A stretch of 64,000 nucleotides of DNA, taken from Hansfordia pulvinata. Its lineage: Eukaryota; Ascomycota; Sordariomycetes; Xylariales. This document shows, one piece after another, positions 10,857-22,576 of the stretch; position 1 is the first letter of the stretch; each line of letters begins with the position of its first letter. The notes under the pieces are model-generated. The model saw only the letters and a list, made by a program, of their open reading frames with translations. It was not told the DNA's origin and ran no database searches. Position numbers and translations under genes: made by a program. The stretch is taken from the NCBI GenBank assembly GCA_006538405.1, contig BJKQ01000015.1, forward strand, positions 868,001 through 932,000, read 5' to 3'.

Positions 10857-11335
10857 AGGCCTGGCAGCTTGGCCTTGTGGCTTGGGCGGGATCTCGTTCC
10901 GTGATCTTGCGGCCGTTGACAGGGAGTGGGTTCGTGGAAAAGAGGCGGTACAATGCGCGATGCAGTCGAGGTGGAGGCTCAAACAACGCCGATGACCTGC
11001 CTCACACAGTATGCAAATCGCATTGATGCAGTTCTTTAGCCTTGTCACCAACTTTTCGTCGTGCTGCTGAATCGCCTTGACGTAGATCTCGTTCGATGAC
11101 TGACGCGCCCGCCCATGAAGGCCCAAGCGCACGTCATATTCCATCACTGTCTTGGCAGAGTGCATCGCGCTCATTCTCTCATGTATCTGGGAGGGTGAGG
11201 TTAGTGGCTGTGAGGCCGACCTGATCATTTTGGTACAACGCGCGGTCACAGCAACCTGGGGTGCCCAGCTTGAACGAAAGAAAACCCAATGCCTCGTGAA
11301 TTCATTACTACGGTAACTAGCGCGCAGTCAGGTAT
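10857..11335 (-). other. Convergent intergenic with a candidate coding exon
   Basis: On the minus strand a branch site and acceptor (CCACTAACCTC...CCCTCCCAG, ending about 11188) lead into a protein-like frame of roughly 65 codons. It reads HERMSAMHSAKTVMEYDVRL, then EIYVKAIQQHDEKLVTRLKN and CINAICILCEAG. No convincing upstream exon or start was found between here and the calcineurin B stop. It may be a small unannotated gene or a spliced 3' UTR. Confidence 0.3.
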
Positions 11336-12089
11336 CTAGAACTGGTCTGTGGAGGAGTTAGCATGTGTTCCCAACGGCAGGCTGTAACCGAAAACGTACC
11401 CAAAGTCATGCTCATGGTTATGTCGGTGTTCTCGACCATTTTCGTGAACTCTTCAAAGCTGATCTTGCCGTCCTTGTCGAGATCGGCCTCCATGATGGTC
11501 TTGTCCACAATCTGCTGCAGCTGCTGGTCCTTCAGGTTGCTTCCGACCATCATCTTGAGGACGATGAACAGCTCGCCGTTGCTGATGTAGCCATCGCGGT
11601 CAATGTCGTAGACCTTGAAGGCAAACGCGAGCTTTTGCGTCTTATTGCCCTTGCTGCTGAATGCGCTCAGGCCCGACACAAACTCCTGGAAGTCTACGTC
11701 GCCGCCTCCGTCCTCGTCGAAGATTGCGATCAACCTGGGGAGTCAGCTCAGGCCGGCCTGGGGTTCGGACGTTCGGGAAGTTTACCTCGTCGCTAGGGGG
11801 TTGGAGGATATCTGAGGTAGGGAGAGGAACTCGTCTCTTTCGATGGTGCCGGAGTTGTCCTGGGGAAGCAAGTCAGCGGTGCGCTCGGTCACTCCAGAGC
11901 GGCAGGCAAGGGCGGGCTTCGCGGCGGCGTACCTTGTCCAGCTTCATGAACCGCTTGCGCAAGCGGTCGACCTCATCGTGGTTGACTGGCGGCCGTTAGC
12001 GGGTTTGGCGTGCAGCAGCACAAGGAGTCGGACGCACAGTTGGTGCCCTGCACGAGGTTGTCGAGGAAGGAGCTGGAGGTGTTGCCCAT
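11336..12089 (-). CDS. CNB1: Calcineurin regulatory subunit B
   Basis: Five exons on the minus strand: 12089-12038, 11985-11933, 11859-11786, 11734-11400 and 11346-11336. They sum to 174 codons plus stop, the usual calcineurin B length. The product is the Ca2+-binding regulatory subunit of the protein phosphatase calcineurin, acting with the catalytic A subunit and calmodulin in the cytoplasm. It starts [12 protein letters not shown], an N-myristoylation signal. Four EF-hands are visible, with loops [36 protein letters not shown] and [12 protein letters not shown]. It ends SMTLDQF, the last four residues being coded by the 11-nt final exon (intron donor GTACGT, acceptor CCACAG). The gene is intact. 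Symbol is by yeast homology. Confidence 0.95.
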
Positions 12090-15000
12090 GGTGGCGGATT
12101 GCCTGCGGCGCGAGAGGCCGAGGCTGGAGAGATGGAAGCTGAGGTTGACGCCGAGGCGAGGGCGGGCGTGGCCGTGCGGGTTGGGCGCGGGAGGTAAGTG
12201 GGGGGATGAGCAGCAGTTGCGGTCGTCTGGTCGGGCCAAGGATGGCCAGAGAGGGGTTCGGTTGCGGGGGAGGGCCGACAAGAGGTCTTCGTGGCGAGCT
12301 GGCGGCCGGGTCACGATAAGGCGAGGCGAGGTGAGGCAGGCAAGGCGACGCACAACGAGGCACCACGTCAAGGCGAGACAAGGCCAGACGGGACGGGACG
12401 ACAAAGTGGGAGGGGTACAGGACGGGCGGGCGCTTCGCAGAGGGAGCCAAGGTACCTAGACCTTACCTAGCCGCCTGATGGCCGATCAGCGTCGAGTTGG
12501 ATGGGGGTTTGTTACGTTATCGGATGGCGGGGTACGCAAGCCGTATGCGTACCGCTACTCTCCGCCCACGGGCTTGTGGGCTCTTCCAGGCGGCGGAGAG
12601 CCTCCGGCCATGTACCTATATATCCGGGCACCTGTCTTTTGGTCGAATGACCACTCGGCTGCCTCCAGTGTGGTCCAGGAAATCGCCCGCGGCTCTCTCA
12701 TCAGAAGTACCCCGCAGCCCCTGGCTCAGACGACAGTAGAATAGGTACTACCTAAGCCAAGCCGTACCCAAGGGACCTGGGGCCTGGCTGGAGGCATGCT
12801 GTCCTAGACTCCCTTGCATGGATGGATCCTGGATTTCAGGTTGGTGAGAGTCAGGGCTCAGCCACAGCGCACTCCATGTCAAGCCACATCCAAAGCCGAA
12901 GCGGCGGCAAGACGAGTCAGCTCGTGGACGTTGACCAGATTAGAATGGATGGAATCACCCGAATTCTACTGAGCAGTTCCCAGCGCTGGACGGAAGCCCA
13001 GATGGTCACAATTCACCACACCTCGTAAGTGATGTTACGCGTATGGGCATGCTTGAGCCCCCAGGAAACGGTATAGACATGGCATCGCGTGCATAAGCAC
13101 CGCATTTCGCATCTCGCAGGGACAATTGTGCATCCGTAGCTGATGCGAGATAGTGGCGAGATCTGGCTGCAGTTTGCGAATCGCATCCGCTGGCGAAATC
13201 GTGAACCTCTCGGTCTGCGTGGACGCAAGCCCGTCGCGCAGACGTGTGCGGACGAGTACGGCTGGCTGCAATGCGCCCTTCGCGCCCCTGACTCGTGCCG
13301 GCGCTCGCATCCACATGGCCCTCCCTCTGGCGCCTGCACTATCGCGTCATCATGTGTGTTCGAACCAGCAGTGTCACAAACACAACCGAGCAGACCCGGT
13401 AGACCAGGGCGATGAGCCGGCGAACGACGTGCAAGCGCCGCGAGCCGTTTGTTTTGCTCGGGCTTGTGCGACGCGAACGGAGTTTGACCTTTGTTTATGA
13501 ATGCGACTGCGGCCCCGAGGTGAGCAGAGCTGACTCGCGTGCGCGACGACATCTTCTCTCATTACTCCGTACACGGCGGCTACTCGTTCTCCATCTCCCC
13601 ACCACTCCACGTGCCACCCCATACTCGGATGCAGTCCATGTCTCTCGGCGCGTCACTGAAGGAGCTTGTGCGGGCGTGAGACTTTTCGGTTCCTTGTGCT
13701 CATTCTCACCTTTTCGCGGACTGACAGGAAATTCCAGGGATCAGCTGGGGGCGGCCCCCTTTTCTGGCCGTGTCAAATTTGGGCCAACATGGGAATTGGG
13801 GTGGCGGTTCGCAATCTGGGGAGCGCGCCAGGTACGACCAGGGTCAGTACAGGCTAGCGTCCCGTACCATGTTCTGATCTCCGAGCAGCAGCCTGAGGTG
13901 GCACGGTGGGTGGCCCAGCTTTCGTTTTCGTACTGGGTATCTAGGTGAGTATTGCTATTCAACTTGTGTTCTCGCCCGGGTTTGTGGGGCATATCCAGTC
14001 ACGCAGTCACTACAGTCCATCACTCGCCGATTTGTATATCCAACTCCGTCACGATGGCACGGATGAAAAGTCACAGGTAGTGGCAACATTGGACAGGGCG
14101 AGAATTGGGAACGCTTGATCCATAGTCGCAAAGAGGTGGCAAAGGGCGTGCAATCGATCCAATGGAAAGCCACGTCGTTCCCGGCGCCATCAAGAATTAC
14201 GTGGAAATGGGCCAATGGGAAGTGCCGCCTCGGACACGGCGACTTCGTAGATCAGACTGCGCAGCCTCGTATGCATGCGTATCAGCGCATTGCACTCCAG
14301 GTACTTGTCTCGGCAGAATGCACTCACGCACTGTCGGGTCTGTGGGGAAAGCTGAGAGCTCGTACCTGCACCCACGCCAACTTGCAAACCCCCTTGTTAG
14401 ACTGCTAATCTTGCCTCTCTTGGTTAGTCGACGGCCAGAGCATGTCGCATCCATCATCAATGATGCCACCACGCCTTTATCAATGCGGCTTTCATCATCA
14501 CATCACTCTTGACTCGGTTTCCGTCAAGCTGCGAAGATGAGCGGCGCGTCTATTCCCACCGAGCAGATATACTCGTAGATGTGCGCTGACTACAGTATCG
14601 TGTGTGCGTGTGTACCTCAGCAGTCCTGATCCCAAGCTGCTCCGCTTCGGTAGCCCATGCGCGGTAGCTGAAGGGAGTCATGGAACAGGGAAAGGGGGCG
14701 TCCACGAACGTCTGCTCAGCATCTGCGTTCTAGACTTCCAAGTCGCCTGCGAGGAGAGGCCACCCGCACATGTACTCATGCCCCTCCCAGCACGACTTCG
14801 AGTACCTACCTAGATACGCGTAGACCGCCACGCGCATCCAACTCTTTGTAGTAGCGCGACCTTATCGCTTGGGAGTGGTGGGAGTGCGAAAAATTTTCCC
14901 TCTAGCGGGAGACCAGAAGATACCGAGAGCGGACTAGCGCAGATAGCGCAGACATTTTACTGCTGCAGGGTGCACACCAGTTCGAGTACCTACGTACCGC

Positions 15001-15654
15001 CGCCCCGGTCCTGGTTGTGGAGACACAGCCTCGTAAACTCGTAGTCCCAGCCCAGAGGCACGCATCAAACAAGGAGGGACCCCCCCCCTCCTCGTACTCG
15101 CTCCCCCGGCCACGGCCGCCCAGCGACAGATTTCCACTCTCTCAAGAAAAAACACCCCCAGCCAGGCCCGGCCAAAAACAAAGGCGCGCTCTACAGCGAC
15201 CGAGGCTCCCCCAAAATCCAGCTCCCAGCCGCCCAAAGACGACGACCACAACGTCTTATCCCATCGATTTCCCCCCCACGACGGCCGATTTCTCATCTGA
15301 AAACCGGCTGGACCGTTGTCGCATGATCTGAATATCCCCCTCCCCGAGTTTTTTCGGGCGAAACACGCCGCGGATGCGACTTTTCCGCCCAATCTTGTCC
15401 AGATCCCATCTCATCCTGTGAGGCCGGTCGACTGCTGATTTTTCACCTCCGCCCGCTGAGCTGGCCTCTTGCCCGCACAGTCCTTTTACTCCCCACCACC
15501 CAATCTTTCTTAATTCCACCGAACCGACCCCGACTGCGCCGCCACACTCTCCTTGTCAGCTGGCGACTTCTTTCGCCTGCTGGCTTCGGCCGCCCACCAC
15601 CTTCACTACGCCCGCCCTCCCCTCCTCCTGACCCACACCCGCCCGCCCGCCGCC
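12090..15654. other. 3.5-kb intergenic region
   Basis: The left part is the leader of calcineurin B, with GCGAG-type pentameric repetition (about 12318-12350). Next come TAGGTACC-like motifs (12450-12480, 12740-12760, about 14800-14815) and one TACTCGTA (14570-14577). The pyrimidine-rich EPL1 leader lies at about 15060-15650. Several open frames of 60-180 codons exist on both strands but have no recognisable composition, start context or splice support. I support no gene here. Confidence 0.45.
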
Positions 15655-17636
15655 ATGTCCACCCGCAAGGTCCGCTACAAGAAGCTCAACACCAAGACCC
15701 TGCTCCCCGTTCTGCGCGAGGATCAGATCGACCCCAGCGAGTACGAGTCTCTGACCACAGAGAATCAAATCGCTACTGGTGTTGAGCAGGCCGAAGAAAA
15801 TGTAAGTTCCTGCTCTCAAGCCCATCTGCGCAGCCTCCCATGGTGGTGTTGCCTAATTCTTCGACCCTGAACGGGTCACGTGATTTTTCACGTGACTTCT
15901 TACGTTCATCTCTGCAAACAACCCGTATCCCATGCAGCTTTGATCTGCGCAATGCATGCAGAGCCAGAGTCAATCGCAATGCAGCCCATGAGGCACTTAC
16001 TGGTCTTACCTCCCATGCTAACCTACCTCAGGAATACCATTTACAAGCAGCCCTCAAGGGGGTCAGCACCGACAGTGAAATCCCGGTACCGCCACCCACC
16101 AAGAGTGAGCAGAACTATGATAAGCTGTATCCCAAGTCTTACGTAGAGCCTCGCAACTACATCAAGTTCTCCGACACGGTGGAAGAGACGCTACCCAGTC
16201 TCTATGACATGACCGGCGAGGACGATGAGTGGCTCAAGACTTACAATACGGGCAAGAAACCGGCCAGCGCCCAGCTGTCCGAGAATGACTTTGAGCGTGT
16301 CATGGAGCTTTTCGAGGATACGGCCGCCGAGCAGGCCCCTTTTGCCTCTGTGGACAACACCATCATCCCGTACCAGGTCATGGCACAGTCAATGGTTCAT
16401 CTCCTCAGCCCAAAGCTGGTTCAGAACCACACCGCCCATGTCTATGAGCACTGGAAGACTCAGAGGCAAGCCAAGGGCAACAAGTCGTTGCATCCGAGTG
16501 TCAAGTTTGAGACTCACCAGGAGGCTGATGACATGGATCCCTATGTGTGTTTCCGCAGGCGAGAGGTTCGCCAGACAAGGAAAACCAGGGCTCGCGATGT
16601 TCAGGTCGCGGATAAGCTCAAGAAGCTGCGCAGAGAGCTTGAGGATGCCCGTCAACTCATTGTCTTTGCGCACCAGCGCGAGGTGATCAAGAGGGAGCTC
16701 CTCAAAGCGGACCGCGCCGTCTTTGAGCATCGCAACAGAATCAAGGAGACGCGGAGTCGCCTCAACATTGTCGTCAAGGACGATGATGACCTGGTGAACA
16801 ACAAGCCCCAGAAACGACCTCGATCCGAAACCACCCAGCCTCGCGTTCCCAATCCTCAGCTCCGAGTCACTGTTCGGCAGGACAACAAGACGGCCGATCC
16901 CATCGACCATCTCGCGCTCCTGGCCGACAAGAAGGCGGAGAAGGAGAACGAGCTCCAGGGCGATATTGAGAACAAGGTCCATCATCACAGGAGATGGAAC
17001 ATGAACCACGTGGATCTGACGTCCGGGCCCCTGCCCCCCGTGCGGGAAGAGCAGGAGTTGAGCTTCAGACCAGCCAAGGCACAGCAGCTTATGACACCGC
17101 CTGCCTCGGCATCTGAGTCAATGGACGTCGACGAATCGACCAAGCCCGAGGCGCACAAGGACATTGGGCCTTCGCTTGCGGGACTTCTCTCCGACGACTC
17201 GGACGATGAGGAGGTGCATTCGTACCGCCGTCGCGTGGGTCGCCTGGGACGGTTGTTCATCGACCGCCGACCTGTGCCGGATGGGCTGAAAAGCCCGCCG
17301 CACGAGGTCGACTATTCGATATCCGATCGCTTCAAGTATGACCATGATGACTCGGATGAGGAGGAGCAGCCAGTGTACTCGATGGACCCCTTCAGCATGC
17401 TGCAGATGAAGTACCGTTCCAGCCTGGGTCCTCCGATGCCCATGTATACCAGGCGGCACGGCGGCACGGATGCGGCAGGAGGCAGTGGTCGACAAGCTCT
17501 GCCTCAGGCTCAGGGCCAGAACAGGCCCGTGTCGTCTTCATCGCCAGCTGCCCCGCCTGGCTCCCAGGGCCAAGCTCAGCAGCAGGCGCATCCGCCCACC
17601 CCAGTACCAGCGCCAACACAGCAGCCGGTAGCATAG
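15655..17636 (+). CDS. EPL1: Enhancer of polycomb-like protein 1, NuA4 subunit
   Basis: Two exons, 15655-15801 and 16032-17636, with a 230-nt intron (donor GTAAGT, acceptor CTCAG); 583 aa. Epl1 is the scaffold that joins Esa1 and Yng2 to the rest of the NuA4 histone acetyltransferase and is also in Piccolo NuA4; it acts on nucleosomal H4 and H2A in the nucleus. The N-terminal EPcA domain is clear: STRKVRYKKLNTKTLLPVLR, then EYHLQAALKG and IPVPPPTKSEQNYDKLYP. It continues through the DDEWLKTYN region, and a basic RRREVRQTRKTRARD segment follows. The C-terminal third is acidic, then Gln/Pro-rich. The length is usual for filamentous fungi. An alternative reading through the intron has the same frame in part but breaks the EPcA domain, so I prefer the spliced form. 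Confidence 0.92.
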
Positions 17637-19599
17637 CTCACCTCTTGACTGGGGTTGAAGAGCTGGCGACGGCGATCAGGCTTGGAAGACCAAGCACCTC
17701 GGAGAACCCCCACTGATACCCATTCCATTCTCTCCTCCGGGGGTCTTTCCTCTTCCCCTTTCATCTTGACGACACACCTGGACGCGCCAAACTTCCTGAG
17801 ACGATTCAGTCTTCGGCCCAAACCTGTACATATTAATGCCGTGTCAACCGAGGCCTCGTCGCCCGGTGTGAGGAAGGCACTGGGGCGAAGACGCTGACTG
17901 GATTGCTGCTGTCGGGTTCGACATGTCAGGACATTTGTTCAGATGAAAGCAGTCAGCCGGTGCAGCTGTACCAACAAACAAAAGATAATAATCATGTTCT
18001 TCGAAGGGCGGAAAGCAACGGCATTGGAGCATTGGAGATGCTGGTGCGAAGGAGCCGTTGCTGGCCTGAATTTCTCTGGCCACTTCTTTGCTGCGTCGCC
18101 GCGACGATCAATGTCAGGTCGTGGTGGCGGCCTGCCCGATGCGCGGCGGGTAATGTGCGCGGCAGGGAAAGCTGTCCGACAGCGCAGTCGGGACTCGGCG
18201 GGAAGCCGAGACCGGTTGCCCGGGCCAGACTGGAAGAGAAGAACCAAATACCAGAAATGAATAATAAAATAGTAAAATATTCACCTCCAAGTCCTGGTGT
18301 CCTTTTTCTGTCGTGGCCTGAATATTTTCATGCCGTGCTATGCTGACCTGGGCACCGGCGACAGCGACATGGCTGCTTGATTGTCTTGGGGTCTCGAGAG
18401 GTAATGTTGCTGGTCGGGGCAGAGTCGGGTCGAGTGGTGTGGCCGGCGCTGGGTAAGGGTTTGTAACAAGTCGGGGGCGCGGGGGTCGGATAAAGGACGG
18501 CGTAAGCGCGGTGGCGTCGTCGCACAGCCAAGGCTGGCCTCGAAAATGGTGTGATTGTGCGCGTCGTGCAGAGTTCGAAGGTGCATGAGCAGCCGGCCGG
18601 CCGGCCAGGCCCACGGATTCTGCCCACCTAAGAGCATGGTTGCCAGAGCGGCGGGGGGGGGGCTCGGGCTTTGGGGGCCCTCTCTGTGTTGTGCGAGGCG
18701 GGCGCCGGAGGAAGGGTTTGCGGAAGTCGACCTGAGCGGCACGCGCACTCTCTTGCTGGCGTCTCATTTTGTGGCCCATTCTGCTGAAGAATGCGGTTCC
18801 TGGCGTGTCCGCCCGCGAGGCCGCCATTGTCTCGGGCCCTGTTTCTCGCGTCAGGGTCCGGCCCCGGGGGTCCGGCGCAAGGGGGGAGGGGAGTCGAGAC
18901 AAGTCCGAACTGCGCGGGTTTGCGGACCACGGAATGCGGTTGCGGGTGATATTTGTCTTCTCTGGTTTTGGTGCTGCGCGGGCGACACCTGCGGCGGGAG
19001 TGCTCATGGTCGGGGAGGGCAAGAGGTGATTGAGGGGCAGGATGAGGCCAGGGGGAAGCCAAAATGCGACACGAGACTGCTTGCTTTGGGATGGGGGGGA
19101 ATGAGGCCTGAGAGGGGGCGGTAAGAGAAAGGGGACGAGTGAAGCAGGAGAGGGGAAACTGGTTTGAGTTGAGAGGCGCAGAAGCACACATGCAGCTCCA
19201 TTCTGGCTGGTGGTTTGCGCCGGTATTGGTTTCTTTGTGCTGGCGAGCGAGGCTCGGAGAGACGGACAGGACGGACCCGGGGCGAGGCGGGGAAATGGGG
19301 GACGAGAGTAAGTCAGTGATGTTGTTTCTTCTATTCGCACTCTGGGAATGGTTTGTCCGTGGAGCAGAGATTAAGAGGCAGAGGGAAGCAATAGAGAAGA
19401 GTTGGTGTGAGACCTGGTGTTGGGGGAGGAGGGAAAAGTGCGCAAGGGGAAGGAGGGAGGTGTGAATGGAGGAGGATACGGAGCATGAGAAGAGGCGGTT
19501 CGTGGGGACTGCGGATTGATAACCAGGTCAAGGCAGAGAGGAAGCAGAAAGGGAAGCCAGCGGCACGGACGGAGGGGAGGGGAAGTGAGGAGAAAGCAG

Positions 19600-19622
19600 C
19601 AGACAGGTAGGTAGGTAGGTGG
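19600..19622. repeat. (GTAG)n microsatellite
   Basis: A short run of GTAG tetramers in intergenic DNA. Confidence 0.6.
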
Positions 19623-20204
19623 GAGTAGATTTATCACGGGGCACGGTTTGTGACCTCCGGGACCGAGTATTGTTCAGTCGCTCGTTCGAAAAGGCTGGCT
19701 CGCAAGCCGCTCCGCCGCACAGTCGGCCTCTTGACGGTGGAGGACCGGAAGCGAGCCGAGGCGTGCCCGACCTGCCCTCGGCTACGTACCCCTACTTCGT
19801 TGGCTGAGCAGGTCCCACTGGCTACCGCGTGTTGTGCCAACGTCGCATGTACTCGTACTGCTGCGCGCGCCGGCCCAATGACGATGCTGCCGTTGTCAGG
19901 GTCCGCGACCGTATCGATAAGATGCAAAGAGTACTCGTCAGGTTCTGCATTTCGGGTCGTGCGGTGGTCTGCGGTGGGGCCAGGACCCTGTAGATACTTC
20001 TGCACGACATTGGGCCGGGCTGATGACGGCAGCCAGCCCCAGTTGGGACAGCTCAGTGCCCACCCAAGCGCTTGTGCCCGACACGGCGTGCATTGCTGGC
20101 GCGGCTTATCGTTATCGCCGTTGTAGCTCGCGCAATAGCAGCGGACCGGGATGACCCCGCCAAACGACACCAAAGCCCAGCATTGCGCGCATCTTTTTTG
20201 ACTC

Positions 20205-20206
<2 letters not shown>

Positions 20207-20236
<30 letters not shown>
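20207..20236. repeat. (GAC)10 microsatellite
   Basis: About ten GAC units lie 280 nt upstream of the KAE1 start, next to the T tract. Confidence 0.85.
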
Positions 20237-20239
<3 letters not shown>

Positions 20240-20263
20240 CCGACAATTACGTCTATATACGCC

Positions 20264-20281
20264 TTTTTTTTTTTTTTTTTT
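20264..20281. repeat. T18 homopolymer
   Basis: Eighteen T in the KAE1 promoter region. Poly(dT) tracts of this kind commonly exclude nucleosomes in fungal promoters; that role is inference. Confidence 0.8.
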
Positions 20282-20462
20282 GGCGACTGACCGGCATCAC
20301 ATACAGTCGCAGAAGCCACAAAACCCAAGAGCTGCCCCGTTGGCCTGCTCTGATCTCTGCCTGCTCGCTATCAGCGCGCCGCGATTACCCCGCCATCGCT
20401 GATAACAACCACCACCAACGCGACCTCGCCCCCTTTCTCCCCGACTGAATATCTACCTGCTG

Positions 20463-20476
20463 CCCCCCCCCCCCCC
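20463..20476. repeat. C14 homopolymer
   Basis: Fourteen C in the KAE1 leader, 37 nt before the ATG. Homopolymer length here is likely to be unreliable in the assembly. Confidence 0.75.
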
Positions 20477-20512
20477 TCTCGCCCCCGGACCACCGCTGCG
20501 AACACGCCAGCC

Positions 20513-21996
20513 ATGGTGGAAGCGCCCCTGCCCGCCGGCTCCGGCCCGGGCCCCAAGCACAAGAAGACTTACATCGCCCTCGGCTGCGAGGGCAGCGCCA
20601 ACAAGCTGGGCATCGGCATCATCGCCCACGACGTCGCCGACCCCGAGCGCCCCGGCGGCAGCGGCGGCGGCGGCCCGGACCCCGCGCCGCGCATCCTCGC
20701 TAACCTGCGCCACACCTTCGTCTCCCCCCCGGGACCGGCTTCCTGCCCAAGGACACGGCCCGCCACCACCGCGCCCACTTCGCCTCCCTGGCGCGCGCCG
20801 CCCTGCGCGACGCCGGGGTCGGCCCCCGCGACGTCGACTGCATCTGCTACACCCGCGGCCCGGGCATGGGCGGGCCCCTGCAGTCGGTCGCCGTCGGCGC
20901 GCGCACGCTGGCCCTGATGTGGGGGAGGGAGGAGGACGAAGACGACGAGGAGACGAAGGCAGAGGACGCGACGATGATGGGAGAGAACACGAGCACGGCA
21001 AGCACAGCGCCGACGAATACAACGACGACAGGGACGGCAAAGCACCGCCGCAGGAAGCCCCTGCCGATGGTCGGCGTCAACCACTGCGTCGGCCACATCG
21101 AGATGGGCCGCGCCATCACAGGCGCCGCCGACCCCGTCGTCCTCTACGTCAGCGGCGGCAACACCCAGGTCATCGCCTACGCCGAGCGCCGCTACCGCAT
21201 CTTCGGCGAGACCCTCGACATCGCCGTGGGCAACTGCCTCGACCGCTTCGCCCGCACCCTCAACATCAGCAACGACCCCGCGCCCGGCTACAACATCGAG
21301 CAGCTGGCCAAGCAGGCCCTGTGGGAGGAGGTCGAGGTCGAGATCGACGAGGACGGTAACGAGGTCGCTATCCCCGCACCAGCGGCAGAAGAAGCAGCAG
21401 CAGCAGAAGGAGGAGGAGCCCCGGAGGCAGAGGCGGAAACAGAGCCCAGCGGCCTCAGCAGTAGCAAGAGGAAGCGCAGAAAGGTCCGGCGGGTGCGCGA
21501 CCCGGCTCTGCTGGACCTGCCCTACGCCGTCAAGGGCATGGACTGCAGCTTCAGCGGCATCCTGGCCTCGGCCGACATCCTCGCCGCCCAGATGCGCGAC
21601 CAGGACGCCCGCCTCTCCGCCTCCCCGCCCCAGCAGCTGGCCCCCGGCGAGACCCGCATCACCCCCGCGGACCTGTGCTTCAGCCTGCAGGAGACCGTCT
21701 TCGCCATGCTGGTCGAGATCACCGAGCGCGCCATGGCCCACGTCGGGTCCGCCCAGGTCCTCGTTGTCGGCGGCGTCGGCTGCAACGAGCGCCTCCAGGA
21801 CATGATGGGCCGCATGGCCCGCGACAGGGGCGGCTCCGTCTACGCCACCGACGAGCGCTTCTGCATCGACAACGGCATCATGATCGCCCACGCGGGCCTG
21901 CTGGCCTACAGGTCCGGCTTCCGCACCCCTGTCCCCGAAACCTCGTGCACCCAGCGCTTCCGCACCGACGAGGTCTACGTCAAGTGGAGAGATTGA
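20513..21996 (+). CDS. KAE1: Kae1/OSGEP, tRNA N6-adenosine threonylcarbamoyltransferase of the KEOPS complex (frameshifted in this sequence)
   Basis: This is the catalytic KEOPS/EKC subunit that makes t6A37 in ANN-decoding tRNAs, acting in cytoplasm and nucleus with Bud32, Cgi121 and Pcc1. It has family hallmarks: [17 protein letters not shown] near the start, [32 protein letters not shown], the metal-binding [11 protein letters not shown], and [22 protein letters not shown] and, near the end, [16 protein letters not shown] are also present. The frame shifts at a C7 run (20724-20730); eight C would restore it. It is about 494 aa, some 140 longer than usual. The excess comes from two low-complexity insertions: an acidic/Thr-rich one of about 45 residues before the HxxxH motif, and a Glu/Ala/Arg-rich one of about 60 residues after the [11 protein letters not shown] region. 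Both are read in frame between conserved blocks and show no splice sites. Confidence 0.92.
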
Positions 21997-22576
21997 GCGA
22001 TTAGGCCAGGAGAGGTCAGAGGCTGGGTGGGTATCCCCAGAACAGAAAAGGGGTTCGAGCCATGCCTGTTTGAAGCGTCTGCAAACTATTGAGGCCCGTC
22101 TCGTCACCGCGTCACGATATTATAGAGCGTCTCACATCATAGCATATAACAAACCAAATGTTTTCAAGACACAGATCAAACTGATTTGCATGCGCCAAAC
22201 AGCTTCTCCTCACAGCGTGGCACTGGCATTGACTACGCTACGTTGGGTGGACAGGTAGCCAATGCACGCACTAGACTAGGTATCTACCTGGACATTCGGT
22301 GCTTGCGCAATTTTGCATCACCTGGAGCGATAAGTGTACAATGAGACGTGTAAGCTCATGGTATTGGCTGCATTGGCCCTATTCCATTCGGCGGACGCTC
22401 CATTTTTGGGAGACTACCTGAGCACGCCTTCAATAGCCGGCGATACGGAGGGAAGCGCGCACTTTCATTGTTGGAATGACAACTTCGTTTGCAATCTGAA
22501 TGATTATCACTCTTTCGCAATCTGCCAAAGGGCTGCCGATCCATCTATCCACGTTCATTCGTTACTTCGTCATTGC
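21997..22576. other. Convergent intergenic
   Basis: This lies between KAE1 and the AMPK beta gene. A 98-codon plus-strand frame overlaps the last AMPK exon and is a shadow. Nothing else is supported. Confidence 0.45.

Larger units (their letters stand above)
17637..20512. other. 2.9-kb intergenic region
   Basis: Contains the EPL1 3' region, then a strand-asymmetric tract (about 18600-19640) that is purine-rich on the plus strand, and a TACTCGTA octamer at 19850. The promoter of KAE1 follows, with three simple tracts described separately. On the minus strand an ATG near 19008 opens about 300 codons. The product would be Pro/Arg/Ser-rich without recognisable motifs, so it is not listed as a gene. 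Confidence 0.4.

Noticed and set aside
9924..11249. 441-codon minus-strand frame
   Set aside because: Mostly antisense to the dehydrogenase, whose own frame has all SDR motifs; only its first 65 codons after the acceptor are kept as a candidate exon.
18114..19340. 408-codon minus-strand open frame
   Set aside because: Pro/Arg/Ser-rich throughout, no domain, no conserved block; long frames are common by chance in GC-rich DNA.
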